Positions 1-5,897 of a stretch of DNA of 9,251 nt are shown here, piece after piece. Position 1 is the stretch's first letter. Every line of letters starts with the position of its first letter. The stretch spans positions 1,770,916 to 1,780,166 of the forward strand of contig CP070650.1 of NCBI GenBank assembly GCA_020354595.1, in the 5' to 3' direction. The stretch comes from Myxococcales bacterium. GTDB lineage: Bacteria > Myxococcota_A > Polyangia > Polyangiales > Houyiibacteriaceae. Below the pieces are notes generated by a model. That model had not been told where the DNA came from. It saw only the letters and a program-made list of their open reading frames with translations, and did no database searches. The position numbers and the translations under genes are program-made.

Positions 1-2654
1 AGCCCCTGATGCTCGAGCAACCGTGCGAGCTCGTAGAGTGCCGCCACACGGCCCGATCCCTCGAGCACCTCCGCCTGCGCCGCGTACACCCCGCAGAGCG
101 ATTCCCACGCGCCCACCTGACGGTGCAGTTGCTCTAGCGCCAGCAGCGCGCCGAGGTGCTGCGGGTCGACGGTCATCACGTCTTCCCAGGCCTGAATCGC
201 TTGGCGGTGCTTGTCCTGTCGTTCGAGGACCTGTGCCTTGCGTGCGAACAGTGCGACTCGTTGCACGGGATCCTCGGCCAGCTTCAGCTCGCGTTCGAGG
301 TCGGAAAGAAGATGAGTCCAGTCCTGTTCCTCGGCCCGCACACGTGCCAATGCGTCGACGGCCGGCCGGTAGCCGGTGTCAGCCGATACGGCAGTCTCGT
401 ACGAGGTCACCGCTTTGGCTCGGTCGTCCATGTGCTCCTCGTACACCTGCCCCAGGAGAAACGCCGCGCGGGCTCGGACTCGCGCCGCGCTCGAGCTCCG
501 AAGCTGTAACTCCAACACGTCGACCAGCTCTTCCCATTCCCCGCGCTCTCGAAGCTGCCGGGCGAGCTCTTGTAGCGAAGGCGCGTGCGCCGGGTCGACC
601 TTGATCGCCTCCCGATGGTAGCGGAGTGCGTCCTCATCACTGCCGAGCCGGTCGCGAGAGATCTCCGCCATCTTCTGGAGGAGGGCGACGCGCCGCGCTT
701 TCGCGGACGTGAGTCTGAGCTCCTGCCCGTAGACCTCGAGCAGGTCGTTCCACCGGCCTGCCGCGTAGTAGAGACGGCCCAGACTCGAGAGGGTCGGAAC
801 GTGTCGCGGGTCCTTGTCGAGCGCCCGGCGGTACCGCGCGATGGCTTCATCGCGATCCTCGAGTTGCTCGTCGAGGACCTCGCCCGCCCGATGGAGAAGC
901 GCCACGAGTCGATCTCGCTCGACGGTGAGCTCGATTTCGTAGTCGAGCGCCTCGAGGAGCTCTCGAGGCCGGTGCGCTCGCGCCGCGGACCGCTGCCAGG
1001 CGTGCACGGCCGCGAGGTTGCTGGCGTCCTGCTGCAGGACTCGCTTGTACGTTTGCGCCGCGAGCGCGTGCTCCTCGAGCACGTCTTCGTAGAGCTGCGC
1101 GATCTTGAACAGGTACGAAACTGCCCGGGTTCCGGTCGCGCGGTCGAGCGCGTTCTCGTAGAGCTGAATGAGCTCCTTCGGCTTGTGCACGTCGGAGAGC
1201 AATCGGGCCAGCGCTTTGAACGCCGTCGCGTGGTCGGGCATCGCGTTGAGCGCGCGGTGGTAGTGATCGATCGCGTCGTCGATCGCTTGCAGCTTGACCT
1301 CGTAGATCTCAGCGGCGCGCGCGTGTGAGTCCGCGCGCCGCTGAGCGTCGGTGGTGTACCGCGCTTCCTGCAGGCACATGTCGATGAGCTTCGGCCACGC
1401 TCCGCGCACTCGGTAGAGCAAGCTGAGCCCTTGCAGGCTCGAAAGCGAGGTCGGGTCGAGCTGCACCGCGCGCTCATGCCACGCGATCGCTTGGTCGACG
1501 TCGCCGAGCTCCTCCTCGTAGAGGCGCGCGATGCGCTGCGTGTAGGTCAAGCGCTCGGCTTCGTCGTCGGTGGCTTCGCTCAGCCCCTCCAGCGTTTCCA
1601 CCAGGGCTTGAAGCCGTTGGCCTGACTCGTAGTGACGAGCGAGCTCCCCCAGGATCAGAGGATCGTCCGGTCGCAAGCTCCGCGCCTGCTCGAGCACCCG
1701 AATCGCCTCATCTCGATTGCCGAGATGCTCGGCGTGAATCCGGGCCGCCCGGTAGAGCGACGACGCCTTGAGCGCTGGGTCGCTCGCAAGCAGGGCCTCG
1801 GCCTCCAGTGTCCGTATCAAGTCTCGCCAGCGATGCTGACCGTAGTAGAGACGCTTCAGCGCTTGGACCGCGATGTTCGCCCTCGGGTCGAGTTGCAGAG
1901 CGGTCTCATAGAGCTCGGCGGCCTGGTCGGGCCGTTGCTGGCGGCTCTCTAAGAGCTGAGCACGCCGGATGATCAGAGCAGCGCGATGTGCATCGTCCGC
2001 GGCAGCTGCATTGGCGAGCTCCGCGAGATTCCGATCGACGTCCGGCCACCTCTGCTTCGCGTACGAGCGCTGCTCCGTGGCGCGGAGAATGGCGGCGTGA
2101 GACCGATCGAGCGCCCGCGCGGTGTGGTACGCCTCCTCTGCGCCTTCGCGGTTTCCGAGCACATCCTCGAGCAGGCGGCCTTTCAAGAAGAACAGGGTCG
2201 CCTTGTCTCGGGGATGCCGTGTCACCCGCGTCTCTGCGTCGAAGAGCGCCAGGGCCTCGGCGAACATGCGCGCCCCTACCAACAGACGCCTTGCTGCGCG
2301 AATGGCGGGCACATAGTCGGGCGCTCGTTCCAGAGTCGCCTGATAGTACTGGAGCGCGCGTCGCGTATCGTCGAGCGCGCCTTCGCAAGTGCGCGCCATC
2401 TCGAAATACAAGCGTGCAGCACGACGGGCGTCCGGTTGGGCTTCAAGCTCACGCTCGCATTCGTCGAGCCACTCGCGGGCACGCCGCGTTCGATCCGTCT
2501 TCGCGACGGGGGGGCGCGGTGCCGGGCGTTGTCCTGGGTGCGGTGGGAACGCGGGCGGCCTCGCGGAATCAGGCTCTTCGACGAGATCGTCTTGTCCTAG
2601 CTCCTGCGTGGCATCCCGGCGCAGTGCCGTGATATCCCCTTCGTCGAAACCCAT
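1..2654 (-). CDS. large tetratricopeptide-repeat (TPR) protein, N-terminal 884 residues, 3' end outside window
   Basis: One uninterrupted minus-strand frame runs from ATG at 2654 to the window edge. An in-frame TAG lies 3 codons upstream, so the ATG is the first possible start; the Shine-Dalgarno is weak (only AGG directly before the ATG). The N-terminus (about residues 1-60) is acidic, then Pro/Arg-rich (residues 32-50, with PPAFPPHPGQRPAPRPP), and has no signal peptide. From residue 100 the protein is an array of 71-73-residue modules, each two TPR-like helix pairs, with anchors such as AIAxYxRALxxDPxH, LxxLxRLYxxxGxWxxLL and AxIYExxLxDxDxA. TPR arrays are protein-protein scaffolds, so a cytoplasmic scaffold is likely, but no partner or pathway can be named. 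It follows the sigma gene by 90 bp with no evident terminator, so cotranscription is possible. The C-terminus and any effector domain are not visible. Confidence 0.93.
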   Translation of the reverse strand, partial: MGFDEGDITALRRDATQELGQDDLVEEPDSARPPAFPPHPGQRPAPRPPVAKTDRTRRAREWLDECERELEAQPDARRAARLYFEMARTCEGALDDTRRALQYYQATLERAPDYVPAIRAARRLLVGARMFAEALALFDAETRVTRHPRDKATLFFLKGRLLEDVLGNREGAEEAYHTARALDRSHAAILRATEQRSYAKQRWPDVDRNLAELANAAAADDAHRAALIIRRAQLLESRQQRPDQAAELYETALQLDPRANIAVQALKRLYYGQHRWRDLIRTLEAEALLASDPALKASSLYRAARIHAEHLGNRDEAIRVLEQARSLRPDDPLILGELARHYESGQRLQALVETLEGLSEATDDEAERLTYTQRIARLYEEELGDVDQAIAWHERAVQLDPTSLSSLQGLSLLYRVRGAWPKLIDMCLQEARYTTDAQRRADSHARAAEIYEVKLQAIDDAIDHYHRALNAMPDHATAFKALARLLSDVHKPKELIQLYENALDRATGTRAVSYLFKIAQLYEDVLEEHALAAQTYKRVLQQDASNLAAVHAWQRSAARAHRPRELLEALDYEIELTVERDRLVALLHRAGEVLDEQLEDRDEAIARYRRALDKDPRHVPTLSSLGRLYYAAGRWNDLLEVYGQELRLTSAKARRVALLQKMAEISRDRLGSDEDALRYHREAIKVDPAHAPSLQELARQLRERGEWEELVDVLELQLRSSSAARVRARAAFLLGQVYEEHMDDRAKAVTSYETAVSADTGYRPAVDALARVRAEEQDWTHLLSDLERELKLAEDPVQRVALFARKAQVLERQDKHRQAIQAWEDVMTVDPQHLGALLALEQLHRQVGAWESLCGVYAAQAEVLEGSGRVAALYELARLLEHQG
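3..2357 (-). repeat. eleven tandem 71-73-codon (about 216-bp) double-TPR modules
   Basis: Within the TPR gene, modules begin at about residues 100, 172, 245, 317, 389, 461, 532, 604, 676, 748 and 819, the last one cut by the window edge. Their first residues are ALQYYQ, AEEAYH, AAELYE, AIRVLE, AIAWHE, AIDHYH, AAQTYK, AIARYR, ALRYHR, AVTSYE and AIQAWE. Each module has a 34-residue-like TPR ending near a hydrophobic-W or W-like position (RWRDLI, AWPKLI, RWNDLL, EWEELV, DWTHLL, AWESLC), followed by a longer unit. The modules are diverged in sequence but almost invariant in length. I aligned them by eye. Confidence 0.85.
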
Positions 2655-2744
2655 CCTGGCCTACATGCTACCCCGGCTCCGAGGAGATCGCATCGGTGCA
2701 TAGAAGGTGAGGGGATACCCTACATCTGTGCAGTTGGGCGGGAG

Positions 2745-3581
2745 TCAGGCCGCGGGCGCCAGATCCTTGAGCTCTTCGGCGAGTTTGCGCTTGGCGCGCG
2801 CTTCGAGCTGGCGAGCGCGCTCTCTGCTCACGCCCAGCTCGCGCCCGAGGGAAGCCAGCGAAGCGGAGTCGTCGCTGAGTATTCGCTTCTCGACGATCAA
2901 TCGCTCGCGGTCGTCCAGCACGGACAAGGCGCCAGCTAGCCGATTCTGGATTCCGCTATGACGGCGGCGACGCGCGACGACGTGGTCTTGCGGCTCTGCC
3001 GAACCGGGCAGCATCTCGACCAGCGTCGCCTCCGAATCATGATAGGCAGGCGCGTCGAGAGAGATTTCACGCTGGTCGAGCCGGCGTAGGAGCTCGGTCA
3101 TCTTCTCCTTGCTGGTCTCGAACTCGGAGGCGAGGCGCTCGGTCAGCTCGTCGGGATCCGCGATGAGATTCGAAAGCCGTGCGCGCTCTCTTCGAAGCCG
3201 GAAAAACAGCTTCGAGCGGAACGGCCCAGACCCAGCACCAACCATCGTGCTCGACCGCACGACGGCCTCGAGCACGAACGCACGAATCCAATAACCGGCG
3301 TACGTTACGAACCGGGTTCCCCGGTGGGGATCGAACTTACGAACCGCGGTGACGAGGCCGACGCTGCCTTCGGCGATCAGGTCGCCGAGCTTCACGCCGT
3401 AACGCCGATACTGAAGCGCGATGGCGATCACGTACCGGAGGTTGGCTTCGACCAGCTTGTCGGCTGCGGCTTGGTCGCCTTGCAGAACGCGCAGCGCCAG
3501 GTCGTGCTCGTCTTCGCGCGACAGCTTCGGGATGGCCCGGACTTGTTGGATGTATCGGTCGAGGGAGGCGGATGACTGCAT
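2745..3581 (-). CDS. rpoH: RNA polymerase sigma factor, sigma-32 (RpoH)-like, group 3
   Basis: A 278-residue sigma-70-family factor. Residues 5-35 resemble region 1.2 and residues 43-113 form the sigma-2 domain, including VEANLRYVIAIA, LIAEGSVGLVTAVRKFDP and the -10-recognition helix YAGYWIRAFVLEAVVRS. Residues 121-133 (FRSKLFFRLRRER) match the RpoH box (QRKLFFNLR in E. coli), which places it in the sigma-32 group. Residues 213-270 are sigma-4 with the -35-binding helix-turn-helix (SLGRELGVSRERARQLEARA). It lacks the WRIVK stretch that follows region 2.4 in E. coli RpoH and has STMVGAGSGP instead, so promoter specificity probably differs. The start ATG has a good Shine-Dalgarno (AGAAGG, 7 nt away). 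A repeat-rich 175-bp leader separates it from erpA. Myxococcota often carry several sigma-32 paralogues, so the symbol marks the family rather than proven orthology. Confidence 0.93.
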   Translation of the reverse strand: MQSSASLDRYIQQVRAIPKLSREDEHDLALRVLQGDQAAADKLVEANLRYVIAIALQYRRYGVKLGDLIAEGSVGLVTAVRKFDPHRGTRFVTYAGYWIRAFVLEAVVRSSTMVGAGSGPFRSKLFFRLRRERARLSNLIADPDELTERLASEFETSKEKMTELLRRLDQREISLDAPAYHDSEATLVEMLPGSAEPQDHVVARRRRHSGIQNRLAGALSVLDDRERLIVEKRILSDDSASLASLGRELGVSRERARQLEARAKRKLAEELKDLAPAA

Positions 3582-3602
3582 GATTAGACCTTCTACGCGT
3601 CT

Positions 3603-3618
3603 CGTTACGTTACGTTAC
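3603..3618. repeat. CGTTA pentanucleotide tandem repeat, 3 copies plus one base
   Basis: CGTTACGTTACGTTAC lies in the sigma-gene leader, 22-37 bases before the start codon. It reads GTAACGTAACGTAACG on the coding strand. It sits between the leader hairpin and the Shine-Dalgarno, so a change in copy number would alter leader length without touching the reading frame. Confidence 0.8.
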
Positions 3619-3628
3619 CAGGGAAAGT

Positions 3629-3651
3629 CAAGACCTGTTGTCTAGGTCTTG
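3629..3651 (-). promoter_or_regulatory. hairpin in the sigma-gene 5' leader with pairing potential to the Shine-Dalgarno
   Basis: CAAGACCT and AGGTCTTG form a perfect 8-bp stem with a 7-nt loop, 48-70 bases upstream of the sigma ATG. It is probably transcribed in the mRNA leader. The same AGACCT in the 5' arm of the mRNA is also fully complementary to AGGTCT overlapping the Shine-Dalgarno (plus-strand positions 3586-3591), so two exclusive structures are possible. No T-run follows the stem, so it is not a normal terminator. The role is inferred from sequence alone. Confidence 0.5.
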
Positions 3652-3714
3652 TCTAAGAGTGTTATGCAGCAACCTGGACAAGAGCGCAAGAGAAATTAGA
3701 CAGAACCTAGACAA
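3638..3714. repeat. inverted pair of 19-bp sites TTGTCTAGGT-NN-TGTCTAA flanking the sigma promoter
   Basis: Positions 3638-3656 read TTGTCTAGGTCTTGTCTAA. Positions 3696-3714 read TTAGACAGAACCTAGACAA, the reverse complement of TTGTCTAGGTTCTGTCTAA. The two copies agree at 17 of 19 bases and face each other across 39 bp, with centres 58 bp apart. Each copy is itself a direct repeat of TTGTCTA-like half-sites about 11 bp apart, one DNA turn. A further related half-site, AACCTGGACAA, lies between them at 3671-3681. This looks like a multi-site operator for an unidentified regulator. Confidence 0.6.
3661..3689 (-). promoter_or_regulatory. candidate promoter of the sigma gene
   Basis: On the minus strand, TTGCGC (3689-3684), a 17-bp spacer and CATAAC (3666-3661) resemble a housekeeping -35/-10 pair. 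Predicted transcription would begin near 3654, giving a leader of about 73 nt. The match is moderate (3/6 and 4/6). Its position between the two inverted 19-bp sites supports it. An alternative -35, TTGACT (3631-3626), lacks a convincing -10. Confidence 0.4.
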
Positions 3715-3756
3715 ATAATTGCCGCTCTGTCGTACAGCACTGAAACTAAAGGAGAA

Positions 3757-4080
3757 TCAGGTGGCGAAGCTCGAGCCGCAGCCGCAGGTCTGTTTCGCCT
3801 GAGGATTCACAAACTTGAACCCGGCGCCTTGCAGGCCTTCGACGTAGTCGATCTCGGTACCTTCGAGGTATTGGGCGCTCATCATGTCGACGTAGATGGG
3901 AATCCCATGCGACTCGAAGGTCTGGTCGAGGTCTGAGGTCTCGTCTTCGAAGAACAAATCATACGAAAAACCCGCACAACCGCCGCCGATCACCCGTACG
4001 CGGAGGCCCTGGCCTGCGAGGCCTTCGGCATCCCGGATCTCTTTGACTTTGTGGGCAGCGCGTGTGGTCAGATTCAGCAT
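3757..4080 (-). CDS. erpA: A-type iron-sulfur cluster carrier/insertion protein (ErpA/IscA family)
   Basis: 107 residues, the usual length for the HesB/IscA/ErpA family. These proteins accept Fe-S clusters from the assembly scaffold and deliver them to apoenzymes in the cytoplasm. The three conserved cluster-ligand cysteines are present: C35 in GGGCAGFSY, and C99 and C101 in the C-terminal CGCGSSF. Other family features are FFEDE, GIPIYVDMMSAQYLEG and the ending EGLQGAGFKFVNPQAKQTCGCG. The ATG at 4080 has a strong Shine-Dalgarno (AAAGGAG, 4 nt spacing). The YgfZ gene, also in Fe-S maturation, lies 66 bp upstream. The family is certain; the choice between ErpA and IscA is less so, but there are no neighbouring iscS or iscU genes, and the standalone context favours ErpA. 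Confidence 0.94.
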   Translation of the reverse strand: MLNLTTRAAHKVKEIRDAEGLAGQGLRVRVIGGGCAGFSYDLFFEDETSDLDQTFESHGIPIYVDMMSAQYLEGTEIDYVEGLQGAGFKFVNPQAKQTCGCGSSFAT

Positions 4081-4103
4081 GTCGCTCCTTTGCGCGGAGT
4101 ATA
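4081..4103 (-). promoter_or_regulatory. candidate -10 element and Shine-Dalgarno of erpA
   Basis: On the minus strand, TATACT (4103-4098) matches the -10 consensus at 5 of 6 positions. It lies 17 nt before the ATG, with AAAGGAG between (4091-4085). Transcription from it would start close to 4091, giving a leader of about 10 nt. The -35 position has only the poor TGGCGC, so activator help or an extended context would be needed. Confidence 0.35.
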
Positions 4104-4146
4104 AGGTCGCTCGGTTGGGCGCGCCACCTGCGCGGGTTCCGTAGCG

Positions 4147-5070
4147 TCACCTCGCAGAGGAAGCGAGCGCCGGTCCTTCGGAAACAGGGCCCACCGCGTG
4201 CGCGGTTTTGCCCAGGATTTCGAAGCCTTCGGTGATCTCGTCGTGCCCACGCTTGAGGAAGCCGAGCGCCACGATGCGGTCGTCGATCGGCGCTGCGGAG
4301 GTCACCTCCCCGACCGTCGCGCCTTCTTTCATGATCGGCGTTTTCGCGGCGGGGGCTTCATCGGCATCCAGGGTCCAGCGCCACAGCGTTTTAGGCGCTT
4401 TTCCTCGGTTTTGGAGCATCACGACCGTCTCCTGCCCGATGTAGCATCCTTTATTAAACGAGACGGCGACGTTGGTGAGTCCGGTTTCCTGCGGATACGT
4501 CCAATCACCGAAGTCCGTTCCGAACCGCGGACGGCCCGTGACCACGTGGACGAAGTCCCACGCGCGTCGACTGATCCAACCGCCGCCGAGTTGTGTGGCC
4601 TGCTCGGTCGCCCGCTCGATGGCGGAATCGAGCTCCGCTCGCGGCACGACCCACGAGTAGCCCCCGGTGCCGAGCCGATCCGTGTTCCAACCACCCTCGG
4701 CCACCTTTGCTGCGTGCGGTCCCTGCGACGTGAGCAATCGCAAGTCCGAGCGATGCTCGAGGTCGACGTCTTCCATGATGATGTATCGGTCGAGTCGCTC
4801 GAGCACGGCGTTCACCTGTTCGGCGGGTACCTCCAGCCAAATCCCATCGTCGTGAAAGAGGGCCCAGACGTCGGCGAGAACGCGCCCTTTCAACGTCAGA
4901 ACGAATCCATAGACGGCGTCACCGGGTTGCGCGCCTTCACATTGGTTGCTGATCTGTCCTTGCAGCCATTCGTGCGCGTCGTCGCCGCTCGCCGCGATGA
5001 TGGCGCGGTCATCGAGGCAGAGCACACCCACCGTCTCCCGAAGCCAGTTGAGCTCGCGTACATGCGGCAT
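4147..5070 (-). CDS. ygfZ: YgfZ/GcvT-fold folate-dependent Fe-S cluster maturation protein
   Basis: 307 residues. YgfZ proteins share the tetrahydrofolate-binding fold of GcvT and support assembly or repair of certain Fe-S enzymes. The diagnostic motif KGCYIGQE is at residues 207-214, with the conserved Cys at 209. The N-terminal VLCLDDRAIIAASGDDAHEW and LQGQISNQ, followed by FVLTLKGRVLADVWA, are typical of the family. The C-terminal part (about 225-290) is the small beta-barrel domain ending VALGFLKR. The same frame is open upstream to 5553, but that extension only shadows birA and has no plausible start near the family N-terminus. ATG at 5070 is therefore chosen even though no Shine-Dalgarno precedes it (AACTCCTCC). 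The gene lies 38 bp after birA and is probably cotranscribed and partly translationally coupled. The next gene, an ErpA-type carrier, acts in the same process. Confidence 0.92.
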   Translation of the reverse strand: MPHVRELNWLRETVGVLCLDDRAIIAASGDDAHEWLQGQISNQCEGAQPGDAVYGFVLTLKGRVLADVWALFHDDGIWLEVPAEQVNAVLERLDRYIIMEDVDLEHRSDLRLLTSQGPHAAKVAEGGWNTDRLGTGGYSWVVPRAELDSAIERATEQATQLGGGWISRRAWDFVHVVTGRPRFGTDFGDWTYPQETGLTNVAVSFNKGCYIGQETVVMLQNRGKAPKTLWRWTLDADEAPAAKTPIMKEGATVGEVTSAAPIDDRIVALGFLKRGHDEITEGFEILGKTAHAVGPVSEGPALASSAR

Positions 5071-5108
5071 GGAGGAGTTCTGGGGCGCAACCCGCGGCGG
5101 GGCAAGCG

Positions 5109-5897
5109 CTACTCGGCACCGGACACCGGCTCGATGCGCGCCGTGTGGAGCGTGACAATGCCGGCGTCGGTGCGCACGCGCGCCGCACCTCGTTCGTCGA
5201 TGCCTTCGAACACCCCCCGGCCGTTCTCCCAGCGCACCTCCTCGCCAACCAGGGCGAGATGCGGGCGAAGGGCATCGACCAATATCTGCGATCCGTCTTT
5301 GATGAAGCGCTTCACCCAACGCTCGATGCTGAAGAGCACGGCGCCAAACACCTCGCCACGGTCGAGCGGCGCGCCGCGCTCCCGCTCGAGCCTGACGGAC
5401 GTCGCAAGGCCTTCGAGCTCGGGAGGCCAGTCGGTCCGATTCACGTTCAGGCCCACGCCGATGATGACCGCCTCGATCCGGGAGCCCACCATGCGGCTCT
5501 CGACGAGAATGCCGGCGCACTTCTTGCCCTCGATCCAGATGTCGTTCGGCCACTTCACGGCGGTGGTCCGGTCGGCGACGAGCGCGGCGACCGCGTCACG
5601 AACGCCGAGCCCCGTTGCCAAGGTGATCAGCGCCATCGCGCTCGGTTCGGCGTCGGGTCGCGCGACGATGGAGAAGTAGAGGTCTGTGCCCGCGGGCGAA
5701 ACCCACTGCCGTCCGTGCGCACCGCGACCTCGGCTCTGATGATCGGCCAAAACGACGTGCCCATCACTTGCGCCCGCTCGCGCTGCCTCCGAAGCATCGT
5801 CCATCGTCGATGCGGTGCTTCTGAGCACCGTGAGCGAATTGCCCCAGCTCCCGGTGATGTGCTCGCGCAGCTGATCAGAGTCGAGATCGTCGGTCAC
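5109..5897 (-). CDS. birA: biotin--[acetyl-CoA-carboxylase] ligase, monofunctional (no HTH domain)
   Basis: 262 residues. The enzyme forms biotinyl-5'-AMP and transfers biotin to a lysine of carrier proteins such as the acetyl-CoA carboxylase BCCP. Visible motifs are the biotinyl-AMP loop GRGAHGRQW (57-65), KWPNDI with the catalytic-site lysine (115-120), CAGILVE (127-133) and GVGLNVN (147-153). A C-terminal SH3-like domain follows at about residues 215-258. There is no N-terminal winged helix, so it should not repress biotin genes as E. coli BirA does. The GTG start at 5897 overlaps the nadC stop in a GTGA junction, with GGAG just upstream inside nadC, so translation is likely coupled. The reading frame stays open further upstream only as an antisense-type shadow of nadC. 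Confidence 0.96.
   Translation of the reverse strand: MTDDLDSDQLREHITGSWGNSLTVLRSTASTMDDASEAARAGASDGHVVLADHQSRGRGAHGRQWVSPAGTDLYFSIVARPDAEPSAMALITLATGLGVRDAVAALVADRTTAVKWPNDIWIEGKKCAGILVESRMVGSRIEAVIIGVGLNVNRTDWPPELEGLATSVRLERERGAPLDRGEVFGAVLFSIERWVKRFIKDGSQILVDALRPHLALVGEEVRWENGRGVFEGIDERGAARVRTDAGIVTLHTARIEPVSGAE

Noticed and set aside
407..1477. 356-codon minus-strand ORF inside the TPR gene
   Set aside because: It is Arg/Ser/Thr-rich, has no domain features, and lies out of frame within the clearly TPR-coding frame.
2655..2744. Possible terminator or promoter between the sigma gene and the TPR gene
   Set aside because: No stem with a T-run and no convincing -35/-10 pair is visible in these 90 bases.
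3629..3651. The sigma leader hairpin as a terminator of erpA or as a CIRCE (HrcA) element
   Set aside because: It lacks a T-tract, and the sequence does not match the TTAGCACTC-N9-GAGTGCTAA CIRCE consensus.
3749..3799. AAGGAG followed by GTG and 12 further codons on the plus strand, antisense to the 3' end of erpA
   Set aside because: The ribosome-site-like sequence is attractive, but the peptide is 13 residues, antisense to conserved erpA codons (the CGCG motif), and there is no promoter support.
4121..4140. GC-rich CGCGC/GCGCG inverted repeat after ygfZ as a terminator
   Set aside because: The stem is only 5 bp and no T-run follows on the minus strand; such short GC palindromes are common here.
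5071..5553. In-frame 161-codon N-terminal extension of ygfZ
   Set aside because: It lies entirely over birA and the short gap, has shadow-type composition, and the family N-terminus begins right after ATG 5070.
4198..5679. 493-codon plus-strand ORF, and similar long plus-strand ORFs at 5145-6233 and 5939-6910
   Set aside because: These are antisense to ygfZ, birA and nadC, whose family motifs are unambiguous. Long antisense frames are expected at this GC content, and their translations show no recognisable domains.
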